A DNA stretch of 51,039 nucleotides from an uncultured Bacteroidales bacterium (GCA_902771935.1 CACXYM010000010.1:1-51039), one strand, 5' to 3'; shown: positions 36,298 to 45,494, counted from the first letter of the stretch. Notes: a model not told the origin generated them from the letters alone. A program made the numbers and translations.

Positions 36298-38409
36298 TTA
36301 TAGTCGGTAGGTGAGGGAGAGCTTGAACCAGGCGCCGGGTTGGAGGATGCCTCCGTAGTCGTAGTAGTGTCGGTTGGTCATATTAGTGCATGACGCCATA
36401 ATGCGGCATTGAGGGAAGTCGTAGAATATAGCGCCGTCAAGCAGTACGACAGGACGGAAATCCTGCACATCGCCTTGGGCATTATTATACTGCCCAACCC
36501 GGTCACGGTAGGTGAGTGTCCACGACGCACCAAGACCTTTGTAGATACCATGTTCTATTCGAGCGACCAGTTTGTGGCGCAAGTAATCGAGATAGCGTGA
36601 CTGTGCTTCTTGGAGGTTCAAGTCCAAATAGGTGTAACCATATGATAGTTGCACAAGCTTGAGCCAGTGATTCCAGCGGTAGGTAATGATAGCTTCAACG
36701 CCTAAGGTGTTGATACGTTGCTGGTTAGCGGCGTGATATGGCCGTTTGGTATCAGAGGCGACATAGACCCAGTCGATGATATCTTGTCCTAATCGGTAAA
36801 AGCCGTCCAATTGTGCGTTGAGTGTGCCTGCTTTATCCCAGTGGTGCTGATAGGCAGCTCCGATAGAGGCGGTGACTGCTTTCTCAGGGCGCAGATTGCG
36901 ATCGCCTAACTGATTGCCCGCGTTATAGTAAAGGTCGGTGAAAGTCGGCATTCGCACGGAGCGATTGGCGTTAGCGTAGATGTTCCATCCGTCAATTGAG
37001 TAACCTAAGTCCACTCCCGCTGTCCAATGGTGTCCGAAGTATGAGTTATAGATGCCGCTCGCAGCTAATGAAGCCGAGAAGCCATGCGTGTGGAACGTCT
37101 GTTGTGCGAAGTAGGTGATGTTGTAGCGATTAGCACCTTTGACTAAGTTCAAAACGCGGACGTCCGCCAACTTAAATCCTTCTATATTAGGCACTTGTCC
37201 GTTTGGATTGATGGTATCGCCGAGATTGGTAGAGTGGATGTTCTCGTTGCGGAGATGAATGCCGAAAGAGGTTTTTCCTATAGCGGAGGCATAGTGTGCA
37301 CTCAAGGCAGCTGAACTATTCTGTGCGAAGTGAAAATTGCCGTATAGCCGTTGTCCGCGATGCCATTCGTAGCGGTCGTAGTTGGCGCGATAGGAGGCTT
37401 GTGCTTCAATGCTCCAGTTGTCCCAGCTGTGTCCGTAATGAGCAGAGCCAAACGCCGTGCGTGTAGCATCAAATTGGTCTTGTGAGCCGAAGCCGTAGAA
37501 CATTCCGGCTCCTGCGTCTTTGTACTGTGCGCCGAGATGAATGTCTAATCCGCGATAGGAAACGGAGGAAAAGAGATTGACGATGTTTAAGTCGGAGTTA
37601 GTGAGTGCTGTTTGCTCTTTCTCGGATGGGTTTGGGGCATAGTATCCATTCGCATGGCTGTAGTTGCCGGAGGCGATGACGTGGCAATCTTTGCGCTTCC
37701 AACCGCCTGTGAATTCCACGTGCCCGTATTTATTCATACCCAATTGCAGTTCGGTGTGGTATCTGTCGTTTTGCGGTTGAATGGTAACGATATTGATTGC
37801 TCCGGTGAAGGCACTACCGCCATTGAGTGAAGCCGCTGCGCCTTGCAGCACTTCAATGCGCTCAATAGATGAAAGCGGAACGGGAAGATTGAGTGCATAG
37901 TGTCCGGTTTGTGCATCGCTGAGAGCGATACCATTGAGACAAATAAGCACTTGGTCGAACGTGCCTCCTCTCATCGAAACATCCGCCTGCGAGCCGTTAG
38001 TGCCTCGTGTGCGGATGTCTAAACCCGGTAAGGTGGCGAGAATGTCGGACACCGAATTGACGGGTAAGGAAGCAATAGAAGTACGGTCGATAACCGATAC
38101 CAACCGATACGCTTGCGAATAGATTTCAGTTTGTTGGGATATAACCTGCACCTCTTGTAAGGTGAGGTCTGGCACTTCGTCGGGAACGTCCGACTGCTCG
38201 GCCCAAATAGTAATCGGTGAGATACAGCCTAATACGACGGCATTGAGGATAGCGACTCCCGACTTGAGGAGTTCTTTGTCGCAAATGGCACGGCAAACGC
38301 GACCAATAGTGACTTGACGGTGCATAGATGCAAAAACGGCGTAAGCCTTGCGGCTGAAATGCTTAAAACGCAGCACCGAAGATGAGAAGAAATTACGAAT
38401 AGATTTCAT
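36298..38409 (-). CDS. TonB-dependent receptor (BtuB-like)
   Basis: A 703-aa outer-membrane active transporter. The long N-terminal region (residues 1-70) carries FKHFSRKAYAVFASMHRQV and a hydrophobic segment ending ISPITIWA, an extended signal-peptide-like start seen in some Bacteroidota receptors. The plug follows with SVSDILATLPGLDIRTRG, then GTFDQVLICLNGIALSDAQTG and SIERIEVLQGAAASLNGGSA. The barrel ends in FKLSLTYRL. The ATG at 38409 lies 1 nt after the ddh stop (TAACATG), so it is coupled to ddh. The ligand is unknown; a BtuB-like (cobalamin) label is only general similarity. Confidence 0.88.
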   Translation of the reverse strand: MKSIRNFFSSSVLRFKHFSRKAYAVFASMHRQVTIGRVCRAICDKELLKSGVAILNAVVLGCISPITIWAEQSDVPDEVPDLTLQEVQVISQQTEIYSQAYRLVSVIDRTSIASLPVNSVSDILATLPGLDIRTRGTNGSQADVSMRGGTFDQVLICLNGIALSDAQTGHYALNLPVPLSSIERIEVLQGAAASLNGGSAFTGAINIVTIQPQNDRYHTELQLGMNKYGHVEFTGGWKRKDCHVIASGNYSHANGYYAPNPSEKEQTALTNSDLNIVNLFSSVSYRGLDIHLGAQYKDAGAGMFYGFGSQDQFDATRTAFGSAHYGHSWDNWSIEAQASYRANYDRYEWHRGQRLYGNFHFAQNSSAALSAHYASAIGKTSFGIHLRNENIHSTNLGDTINPNGQVPNIEGFKLADVRVLNLVKGANRYNITYFAQQTFHTHGFSASLAASGIYNSYFGHHWTAGVDLGYSIDGWNIYANANRSVRMPTFTDLYYNAGNQLGDRNLRPEKAVTASIGAAYQHHWDKAGTLNAQLDGFYRLGQDIIDWVYVASDTKRPYHAANQQRINTLGVEAIITYRWNHWLKLVQLSYGYTYLDLNLQEAQSRYLDYLRHKLVARIEHGIYKGLGASWTLTYRDRVGQYNNAQGDVQDFRPVVLLDGAIFYDFPQCRIMASCTNMTNRHYYDYGGILQPGAWFKLSLTYRL

Positions 38410-38410
38410 G

Positions 38411-39268
38411 TTATACAAGTTGAGATATAAGTTGTTCTTTTTCGCCGAAGAGTAAGTCAATTGGAGCGAGTTCAATCATGGTGAATACGCCGTATTGCTG
38501 GCGCGCTTTCATCTTATATGCCGCTCGCGCGCAAGCGACTAAGACTTGACCTGTGAGAGCCGGGTTATTGATGGTCATGTTGAACTCGAAACGCTGGTTA
38601 TGGGTTGTTCCGCTGACGCCCGAACGTACGAGATTGACGCCATGTGCCACATTATTGAGTGCAGCAACGGACGGCACAGCAATAACGTGCGTTTCGTCGT
38701 GTGCGAAGTAATCATCTGCGAGAATAGCTGCTTCCACGGTTTTGAAGTTCGCCCCGTCTTCGAGTTCGATATAGACCATGCGGCGATGGATGCCTGTTCC
38801 GAGTGGAATAGTCATCGACAGCGCGTTTCGTACACCCTGTATGGCTTTGGCAGCGACGGTGTGACCCATCGAACGACCGGGACCGAAATTGGTGTATGTG
38901 ATACCTTCCGGCGCGATAGCGGAGAGAAGTGCGCGAACCATTGAGTCTGAACCTGGATCCCAACCTGCAGCGATGATGCTGACCGTCTTGTTGGCTTTGT
39001 CCTGCGGATCCAACTGATGGCGCACCTCGTTGATACGCGTGTGGATATCAAAAGAGTCCACGGTAGCTATACCCTGTTTGATGAGGCGTTCTGCATAAGC
39101 CGGTGTCTCGCGAGTCGGTGTGCAAAGCACAGCCACATCGGCTTTGATAGCATCTATGTTGTCATTGTGGTGATAGATACCTGCTAACTCCATGTCCGGT
39201 GCCGTCTTAACGGCTTCTTCTACGGCGCGGCCAATATTGCCGTAACCGATAATAGCGATTTTAATCAT
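38411..39268 (-). CDS. ddh: meso-diaminopimelate D-dehydrogenase
   Basis: A 285-aa NADPH-dependent enzyme that aminates tetrahydrodipicolinate directly to meso-diaminopimelate. It has an N-terminal Rossmann motif (IAIIGYGNIGRAVEEA), LCTPTRETPAYAERL, and the conserved AAGWDPGSDSMVR and FGPGRSMGHTVAAK segments of the substrate site. Length is slightly short for the family (about 300-330) but all landmarks are present. It lies 27 nt downstream of glmS. The genes for the alternative route (dapL, dapF) are 2-4 kb away in the same orientation. Confidence 0.95.
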   Translation of the reverse strand: MIKIAIIGYGNIGRAVEEAVKTAPDMELAGIYHHNDNIDAIKADVAVLCTPTRETPAYAERLIKQGIATVDSFDIHTRINEVRHQLDPQDKANKTVSIIAAGWDPGSDSMVRALLSAIAPEGITYTNFGPGRSMGHTVAAKAIQGVRNALSMTIPLGTGIHRRMVYIELEDGANFKTVEAAILADDYFAHDETHVIAVPSVAALNNVAHGVNLVRSGVSGTTHNQRFEFNMTINNPALTGQVLVACARAAYKMKARQQYGVFTMIELAPIDLLFGEKEQLISQLV

Positions 39269-39295
39269 ACGTTGATAATGATTAATGTATATTTT

Positions 39296-41140
39296 TTATT
39301 CTACAGTTACTGATTTGGCGAGATTACGCGGCTGGTCCACGTCGCAGCCCTTGACAACAGCAATATGGTAAGCGAGAATCTGCAGCGGAATAACCGTCAG
39401 CAGCGGCGTGAGACATTCTTCGGTCTCCGGCACTGTGATGGCGAAATCAGCCATTTCACGCACCTGCTTATCTCCTTCTGTCACGACTGCGATAACGCGA
39501 CCCTGACGGGCTTTGATTTCCTGGATGTTAGACACTATCTTCTCGTATGTGCCGCAATGAGGTGCCACTACTACAACGGGCATCTGGTCTGTGATAAGGG
39601 CAATAGGGCCATGTTTCATCTCGGCTGCCGGATAGCCTTCGGCGTGTATGTAGCTGATTTCCTTTAGTTTAAGCGCTCCTTCCAGCGCAACCGGATAATT
39701 GTATCCACGGCCGAGATAGAGTGCGTTTTGGGTTTCGATAAATGTCTTTGCGAACTCCGCAATGGCATCGCTCTGCTCCAAGATATGTGCAATCTTTTGT
39801 GGGATGAGGTTCAGCTCGCTAATAATTCGCAAGTACTTGTCGTACCGGATAGCGCCTTTTGCATGTCCGATGCAGACAGCCAACATCGTGAGTGCGGTCA
39901 CTTGTCCTGTGAATGCCTTGGTGGATGCAACGCCGATTTCCGGTCCTACGTGGGTATAACAACCGCTGTCTGAAACACGCGGAATAGATGCACCGATGAC
40001 ATTACAGATGGAGAAGATAAACGCTCCTTTGGACTTGGCGAGTTGGATGGCCGCGAGTGTGTCTGCTGTTTCACCTGATTGCGAGATGGCGATGACAACG
40101 TCATCCTTGTTGATAACGGGTTTGCGGTAACGGAACTCGGACGAATACTCCACTTCAACCGGTATATGCGCGAACTCCTCAATGGCATATTTAGCAATGA
40201 GGCCGGCGTGCCACGAAGTACCACAAGCGGTGATGATAATGCGCGGGGCTTTGAGAAAACGTTCTTTATTGTCAATGAAACCGGATAACGCGATGTTGTT
40301 CATGTCCACGTTCACACGTCCCCTCATCGAATCTGCCAAAGTGCGTGGTTGTTCAAAAATCTCCTTGAGCATGAAGTGCGGAAAACCGCCTTTCTCAAGC
40401 TGCGAAAGCGTCATCTCCAACTTCTTGATTTCCGGCGTTTTAGGCACATTGTGGATAGTGGTTATCTCAATGTCTTTGCCCAATTCAAGGCACACAATCT
40501 CTTGGTCCTCAACATAAACGACCTGGTCGGTATATTCGACAATCGGTGTGGCATCGGAAGCAAGGAAAAACTCGTCTTTACCAATACCGATAACCAGCGG
40601 ACTGCCTTGTCTGGCAGCAATGATACGAGTTGGGTTGTTGCGGTCCAAAACGGCGATAGCATATGCGCCAACTACTTGTTGCAGAGCAAGTTGAACTGCT
40701 GTCTTTAGGTCCACATTATCCGTGCGTTTCGTGTATTCTATCAGTTGGATAAGCACTTCCGTGTCTGTGTCCGACTTGAAGGTGTAACCATGCTGCATCA
40801 AACCTTTCTTGAGGACAATGTAGTTTTCAATAATACCGTTATGGATAATGGCGAGTTCCTCCGACTCGGAGTAATGGGGATGAGCGTTGACTTGATTGGG
40901 TTCTCCGTGAGTAGCCCATCGTGTATGGGCAATGCCGATATAACCCGATGTATCCTTGTCGGCAACTGCTTGTTCAAGGTCGGCCACCTTACCTTTGGCC
41001 TTGTAAACATTGAGTTGGCCATGGTCATTGATAAGCGCAACGCCGGCGCTGTCATAACCGCGATATTCCAAACGGTGCAAGCCTTTAATCAAAATCGGAT
41101 AGGCTTTGCGTTTACCGATATATCCTACTATTCCACACAT
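39296..41140 (-). CDS. glmS: Glutamine-fructose-6-phosphate aminotransferase
   Basis: A 614-aa enzyme making glucosamine-6-phosphate, the first step to UDP-GlcNAc for peptidoglycan and LPS. The glutaminase domain begins with the catalytic Cys (MCGIVGYIG) and includes HTRWATHG; two SIS domains follow (TACGTSWHAGL, SQSGETADTL and GRGYNYPVALEGALKLKE). The C-terminus ends DQPRNLAKSVTVE, as expected. It has its own promoter, at 41158-41189. There is only an 18-nt leader, so no glmS ribozyme is present. Confidence 0.99.
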   Translation of the reverse strand: MCGIVGYIGKRKAYPILIKGLHRLEYRGYDSAGVALINDHGQLNVYKAKGKVADLEQAVADKDTSGYIGIAHTRWATHGEPNQVNAHPHYSESEELAIIHNGIIENYIVLKKGLMQHGYTFKSDTDTEVLIQLIEYTKRTDNVDLKTAVQLALQQVVGAYAIAVLDRNNPTRIIAARQGSPLVIGIGKDEFFLASDATPIVEYTDQVVYVEDQEIVCLELGKDIEITTIHNVPKTPEIKKLEMTLSQLEKGGFPHFMLKEIFEQPRTLADSMRGRVNVDMNNIALSGFIDNKERFLKAPRIIITACGTSWHAGLIAKYAIEEFAHIPVEVEYSSEFRYRKPVINKDDVVIAISQSGETADTLAAIQLAKSKGAFIFSICNVIGASIPRVSDSGCYTHVGPEIGVASTKAFTGQVTALTMLAVCIGHAKGAIRYDKYLRIISELNLIPQKIAHILEQSDAIAEFAKTFIETQNALYLGRGYNYPVALEGALKLKEISYIHAEGYPAAEMKHGPIALITDQMPVVVVAPHCGTYEKIVSNIQEIKARQGRVIAVVTEGDKQVREMADFAITVPETEECLTPLLTVIPLQILAYHIAVVKGCDVDQPRNLAKSVTVE

Positions 41141-41157
41141 ATTGTATAAATTTGGCG

Positions 41158-41189
41158 CAAAATTACAAAGAATTTTCTAACTATGCAAG
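41158..41189 (-). promoter_or_regulatory. Promoter of glmS
   Basis: -7 box TAATTTTG (41158-41165), 20-nt spacer, CTTG at 41186-41189. The -33 region overlaps the last codons of dapL. It gives a leader of only about 10-15 nt before the glmS ATG. Confidence 0.65.
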
Positions 41190-42344
41190 ATTTTTTATCC
41201 TTTTTAACGCTTCTTCGCAATCTTTGCGGTCGGAGAAAGCGGAAAAACGTACATATCCTTCACCCGCCGGTCCAAATCCTACGCCCGGCGTACATGCCAC
41301 TTGGCATTGATTAAGCAGATAGTCGAAGAATGTCCAAGAGTCCATGTTTTGTGGTGTCTTGCACCAAATATATGGTGCATTGATGCCGCCATAGACCTGA
41401 TAGCCAAGAGCTTGCAATCCGTTGCGAAGCAGTCTGGCTGTTTGTTTATAATAATTCACATTGGCTTGTGCCGCCTTTTTGCCTTGCGGCGTATAGGTTG
41501 CTTCAGCCGCCCTTTGCGAGACATAGGCCGTTCCGTTATACTTGGTACACTGCCGTCTGAGCCACATAGCTTGAAGGCCGGTTTGTTTAGGCACGATCGT
41601 ATAACCGCAACGAACGGAAGTGAAACCGGCTGATTTGCTGTAACTGCGCACCTCAATAGCCACTTCCTTCGCACCATCTATTTCATAGATGCTATGCGGA
41701 ATATCGTTGTCTTCTATATAGGCTTCGTAGGCACCGTCATAGATGATGATCCCGTGATGCTCTCGTGCATAATCGACCCAACGCTGCAGTTGTTCACGTG
41801 TCAGCACTGTTCCGGTTGGGTTGTTGGGATAACAAAGGTAAATGATATCCGCTGGTTCCTTAGGTAAATCGGGCACGAAAGCATTATCCGACGAACAGGG
41901 TAGGAAAGTGATGTCTCTTCCGGCCATGAGACTTGCATCTACATAGGCAGGATAAGAAGGGTCGGGAATAGCCACGCGGTTATGTTGGTCAAACAGTTCG
42001 CTCAGGTTGCCCAAGTCGCTTCCCGCACCATCGGAAACAAAGACTTCATCCAAGTCCAATTGGATGCCACGTGGGGTATAGTCGTTATCTATGATGGCTT
42101 TGCGCAACCATGGATAGCCTTCCTCCAAACAATATCCGCGGAATGATTCTGCATGCCCTAATTCCTCAACGGCTTGATGCATTGCGTCAATAATAGGTGC
42201 GGGTAGAGGTAATGTGACATCGCCAATGCCTAAACGCAGAATGTGTGCCTGCGGATGCATTATTTGATATGTCTCAATGCGGTGCTGGACTTCTGAAAAC
42301 AGATAGTTGTTCTGCAGATGTTGAAAAAAAAGGTTCGAGCGCAT
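41181..42344 (-). CDS. dapL: LL-diaminopimelate aminotransferase
   Basis: A 387-aa PLP-dependent enzyme converting tetrahydrodipicolinate to LL-diaminopimelate. LRLGIGDVTLPLP, FRGYCLEEGYPWLR, VSDGAGSDLGNL and CYPNNPTGTVL are typical of DapL; the PLP lysine is in RSYSKSAGFTSVRCGY. ATG at 42344 is supported by GGGAGG 9 nt upstream; a TTG five codons further up is less likely. It starts 2 nt after dapF, whose product acts next in the pathway. Confidence 0.96.
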   Translation of the reverse strand: MRSNLFFQHLQNNYLFSEVQHRIETYQIMHPQAHILRLGIGDVTLPLPAPIIDAMHQAVEELGHAESFRGYCLEEGYPWLRKAIIDNDYTPRGIQLDLDEVFVSDGAGSDLGNLSELFDQHNRVAIPDPSYPAYVDASLMAGRDITFLPCSSDNAFVPDLPKEPADIIYLCYPNNPTGTVLTREQLQRWVDYAREHHGIIIYDGAYEAYIEDNDIPHSIYEIDGAKEVAIEVRSYSKSAGFTSVRCGYTIVPKQTGLQAMWLRRQCTKYNGTAYVSQRAAEATYTPQGKKAAQANVNYYKQTARLLRNGLQALGYQVYGGINAPYIWCKTPQNMDSWTFFDYLLNQCQVACTPGVGFGPAGEGYVRFSAFSDRKDCEEALKRIKNLA

Positions 42345-42346
42345 AA

Positions 42347-43111
42347 TTATTCCTCCCAATTATAAGTGCCTCTGAAGACCTCTGTTGCGGTTCCTGTGAG
42401 GTATAGGATACCTTTTTTGTCGCGTTGCACATCCAAATCGCCGCCGCGCAGGTGAACGGTTACGCGGTTCTCGGTCAGTCCTGCATTCATGGCAGCTGCG
42501 GCTGATGCACATGCTCCTGTTCCGCATGCCATGGTTTCGCCAGTTCCACGTTCGCACACGCGCACCTTTATCTCATGACGATTGAGGACATATACGCACT
42601 CTATATTTGCTTTTCTACGTAGTTCTTCCCATTGAGAACCGATTTGTAGTTCTTCAAACTTTGAATCGAACTGGTCCGTTGTATCTACTATGAACACTTC
42701 ATGGGGATTGCCTGTGCTTATGCCTATTTCGACAGTCACTTGTTCGACTTTATTTTGTGTATTCGTTTGTAGAGTCAAGCGCTTTACCCCTGCGAGTGTT
42801 TCCAAGGTCATGTTTCTGCCACATAGTCCCTGTTCGTATGCATATTTAGCTATGCATCGTGACGCATTTCCGCACATCTCAGCTTCGCTTCCGTCAGCAT
42901 TAAACATGCGCATGCGTAGGTCTGCACAAGTGCTTGGCAGAATGAGAACCAGTCCGTCTGAGCCTACGCCCCAATGTCTATCGCTCATTCGGCGAGCCAA
43001 CACGGATGGGTTTATATTGGCTATGATATCGGCAGTCTCTTTCCGGGTGGCGTCTATGTACACATAGTCGTTACCCAAACCATGCATTTTGATAAACGGA
43101 ATAGTCTTCAT
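42347..43111 (-). CDS. dapF: Diaminopimelate epimerase
   Basis: A 254-aa cofactor-independent epimerase interconverting LL- and meso-diaminopimelate. The start MHGLGNDYVYID is typical. The two active-site cysteines are visible: C80 in EMCGNASRC and the second in MACGTGACA (about residue 205). It starts one base downstream of the glnN stop and ends 2 nt before dapL, so glnN-dapF-dapL form one unit. Confidence 0.98.
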   Translation of the reverse strand: MKTIPFIKMHGLGNDYVYIDATRKETADIIANINPSVLARRMSDRHWGVGSDGLVLILPSTCADLRMRMFNADGSEAEMCGNASRCIAKYAYEQGLCGRNMTLETLAGVKRLTLQTNTQNKVEQVTVEIGISTGNPHEVFIVDTTDQFDSKFEELQIGSQWEELRRKANIECVYVLNRHEIKVRVCERGTGETMACGTGACASAAAAMNAGLTENRVTVHLRGGDLDVQRDKKGILYLTGTATEVFRGTYNWEE

Positions 43112-43112
43112 T

Positions 43113-45302
43113 TTAATGGATGAACATCAATTCACGATATTTAGGCAGCGTCCATAATTCGTCGTCCACTATCATTTCCAGGTCATCTACGTGCTCGCGG
43201 ATTGCGGCCATAACTGGCAGGACATGGTCGTGATAAGCAATGGCCTTGTCGCGTTCTGTCGGACTCTCATGGTTGGCTTTGTGTCGTGCTGTAGTCATTT
43301 TTTCCACTTTCTCAATGATTGCTGCGGCATGGTGCTCGATGCGGCGAATGATGGAGTAGTCTTGCTCATTGAGGCTGCGCACTTCGTCTTCAGCAAAGAC
43401 TTGTTTGACAGCCAGAACGTTCTGCAGGAGCATGGTTTGATAGCGTTTAGCGGCAGGCAGAATATGGTTGATAACGAGATCACCAAGCACGCGGCTTTCT
43501 ATTTGTAACTTCTTTGAATAGGTCTCCCACTTTACTTCGCAGCGGCTCTGTAGTTCCGCTTCAGTAAGAACTTCCGTTGTCTTGAACATGTTGATGACGT
43601 CGGGATTGAGGTAGCGGTCGAAGATGAGTGGTACACTTGTTTCGCAATCCAGGCCGCGTTTAGCAGCTTCGGTTTTCCATTCATCAGAATAACCGTTTCC
43701 ATCAAAACGTATCGGTTTGGAGGTGACGATATATGATTTGATGACTTTGAACAGAGCACGCTCTTTGGGTTCGCCCTTTTCGATGAGTTTATCCACTTCT
43801 GCTTTGAATTGGAACAATTGGTTTGCAACGGCAGCATTCAGGGCCAACATCGCAGCGCCGCAGTTAGCCGAAGAACCAACTGCGCGGAACTCAAAGCGGT
43901 TGCCGGTGAAGGCAAAAGGTGAAGTACGGTTGCGGTCGGTATTGTCCAACAGAATCTCCGGTATATTCGCCACGCCGAGTTTCATCTCTTTCTTGGCGTT
44001 GATGATGATACCTTTCTCGGCGGAAGCATGCTCTAATTTATCCAGGACTTCGCTTATCTGTTTGCCGAGGAAGACCGAGATAATTGCAGGAGGAGCTTCA
44101 TTTGCGCCGAGACGATGTTCATTCGTAGCGCTGGCAATGGATGCTTTCAGTAGACCGTTATACTTATATACTGCCATCAGTACATTGACGAGGAAAGTAA
44201 CGAACTGTAGGTTTTGATATGGGTTTTTACCCGGAGCAAGCAAATTAATGCCTGTATTGGTCTGCATCGACCAGTTACAATGTTTACCGCTACCGTTAAC
44301 GCCTGCAAATGGTTTCTCATGCAGCAGTACGCGGAAGTGATGCTTACGCGCAACGCGTTCCATAATAGACATGATGAGCAGGTTATGGTCATTGGCTAAG
44401 TTCACATCCTCAAAGATGGGAGCCATCTCAAACTGGTTAGGTGCCACCTCATTATGGCGAGTACGAATAGGAATTCCTGCGCGCAACGCTTCAAACTCCA
44501 AGTCCATCATAAAATTGCGCACGCGCTCTGGGATAGCACCGAAATAATGGTCCTCAAGCTGTTGGTTTTTGGCTGACAGATGTCCCATCAAAGTGCGTCC
44601 GGTCAGTAACAAGTCAGGCCGTGCGTCATATAGCGCTTCGTCCACAAGGAAATATTCCTGTTCCCAACCTAGATTGGCGTGCACGTGGCGGACTTGCTTA
44701 TCGAAGAACTGACACACCTCGCGTGCAGCTTTACATAGTGCAGCCGTCGAGCGAATAAGTGGCGTTTTGTAGTCCAATGCTTCGCCTGTGTATGCTACAA
44801 ATACAGTTGGAATACAGAGCGTGTCGCTGATGAGAAAAACGGGTGACGATGGATCCCAAGCTGAATAACCTCTTGCTTCGAAGGTGTTGCGGATACCTCC
44901 TGAAGGGAAAGATGAGGCATCCGGTTCCTGTTGATAGAGCGCGTCACCAGTAAATTCTTCCATCAGCAATCCGTCTTTGTTCAGCGTAAAGAAAGCATCA
45001 TGCTTCTCCGCTGTGCCGCCTGTCAAAGGCTGAAACCAGTGCGTGTAATGTGTGGCGCCATGATCCATGGCCCATTTGCGCATGCCAATAGCTACTGTAT
45101 TGGCGATGTCACGGTGAATAGTTCTGCCGTTGTCGATGTCGTCAAACAGCTGGTTCAGCACATCCTCCGCGATATATTCTTTCATTCGCTCACGAGTGAA
45201 AACGTCCGCGGCGAAATAATCTTTCACTTTTCCTTCCGGTTTAGAAGGAACTACCGGCAAATGCGATGTTGCCTTGTTTAATGCTTCAAAACGATTGTTC
45301 AT
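43113..45302 (-). CDS. glnN: Glutamine synthetase type III
   Basis: A 729-aa GSIII, the large glutamine synthetase typical of Bacteroides relatives, catalysing ATP-dependent ammonia assimilation. Conserved parts: FQPLTGGTAEKHDAF, then GGIRNTFEARGYSAWD, LGWEQEYFLVD, TRHNEVAPNQFEMAP and the catalytic-core AFTGNRFEFRAVGSSANCG. ATG at 45302 (MNNRFEAL) gives the normal family length; an ATG four codons upstream (45314) is possible. Longer forms are excluded because the promoter lies at 45367-45398. The leader contains two perfect inverted repeats that may regulate it. Confidence 0.97.
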   Translation of the reverse strand: MNNRFEALNKATSHLPVVPSKPEGKVKDYFAADVFTRERMKEYIAEDVLNQLFDDIDNGRTIHRDIANTVAIGMRKWAMDHGATHYTHWFQPLTGGTAEKHDAFFTLNKDGLLMEEFTGDALYQQEPDASSFPSGGIRNTFEARGYSAWDPSSPVFLISDTLCIPTVFVAYTGEALDYKTPLIRSTAALCKAAREVCQFFDKQVRHVHANLGWEQEYFLVDEALYDARPDLLLTGRTLMGHLSAKNQQLEDHYFGAIPERVRNFMMDLEFEALRAGIPIRTRHNEVAPNQFEMAPIFEDVNLANDHNLLIMSIMERVARKHHFRVLLHEKPFAGVNGSGKHCNWSMQTNTGINLLAPGKNPYQNLQFVTFLVNVLMAVYKYNGLLKASIASATNEHRLGANEAPPAIISVFLGKQISEVLDKLEHASAEKGIIINAKKEMKLGVANIPEILLDNTDRNRTSPFAFTGNRFEFRAVGSSANCGAAMLALNAAVANQLFQFKAEVDKLIEKGEPKERALFKVIKSYIVTSKPIRFDGNGYSDEWKTEAAKRGLDCETSVPLIFDRYLNPDVINMFKTTEVLTEAELQSRCEVKWETYSKKLQIESRVLGDLVINHILPAAKRYQTMLLQNVLAVKQVFAEDEVRSLNEQDYSIIRRIEHHAAAIIEKVEKMTTARHKANHESPTERDKAIAYHDHVLPVMAAIREHVDDLEMIVDDELWTLPKYRELMFIH

Positions 45303-45310
45303 AGTTTTAT

Positions 45311-45325
45311 GCATCAAAATGATGC
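45311..45325. promoter_or_regulatory. Inverted repeat at the glnN translation start
   Basis: GCATCA-AAA-TGATGC, a perfect 6-bp inverted repeat. In the mRNA it would fold 9-10 nt before the glnN ATG at 45302 and covers the alternative ATG at 45314. Confidence 0.5.
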
Positions 45326-45336
45326 TATTTTTTAGT

Positions 45337-45351
45337 TTTAATCGGATTAAA
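45337..45351. promoter_or_regulatory. 15-bp palindrome in the glnN leader (candidate operator)
   Basis: TTTAATC-G-GATTAAA, a perfect palindrome between the transcription start (about 45360) and the glnN ATG. It is placed where a repressor could block transcription, fitting nitrogen control, but the binding protein is unknown. Confidence 0.5.
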
Positions 45352-45366
45352 TTTGATTTTCGACCG

Positions 45367-45398
45367 CAAAAGTACAATAAAATATTGAAACGACCAAA
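45367..45398 (-). promoter_or_regulatory. Promoter of glnN
   Basis: TTTG (45395-45398), 20-nt spacer, TACTTTTG (45367-45374) on the minus strand. Upstream, 45399-45434 carries the shared AT-rich element (CCAAAATATAT, T7, GCAC, T5, AGCAAATTTA). Confidence 0.9.
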
Positions 45399-45433
45399 TA
45401 AATTTGCTAAAAAGTGCAAAAAAATATATTTTG

Positions 45434-45494
45434 GCGTAGTATTAGCGTATCTTGGGCGTATGTTATGCGTATCCTTAGCCTATCCTTTGCTGAT
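45434..45494. repeat. 11-bp-period tandem repeat, locus 3
   Basis: GCGTA at 45434, GCGTAT at 45445, 45456 and 45467, GCCTAT at 45478 and a weaker GCTGAT at 45489: six steps of exactly 11 bp, placed between the two divergent promoters of glnN and rpsF. Confidence 0.92.

Noticed and set aside
41141-41180. A glmS ribozyme upstream of glmS
   Set aside because: The leader between the promoter and the ATG is far too short and the element is known mainly from Firmicutes.
45303-45419. Longer glnN start (39 extra codons)
   Set aside because: The extension lies upstream of the mapped-by-motif promoter and is not found in the family length of about 729 aa.
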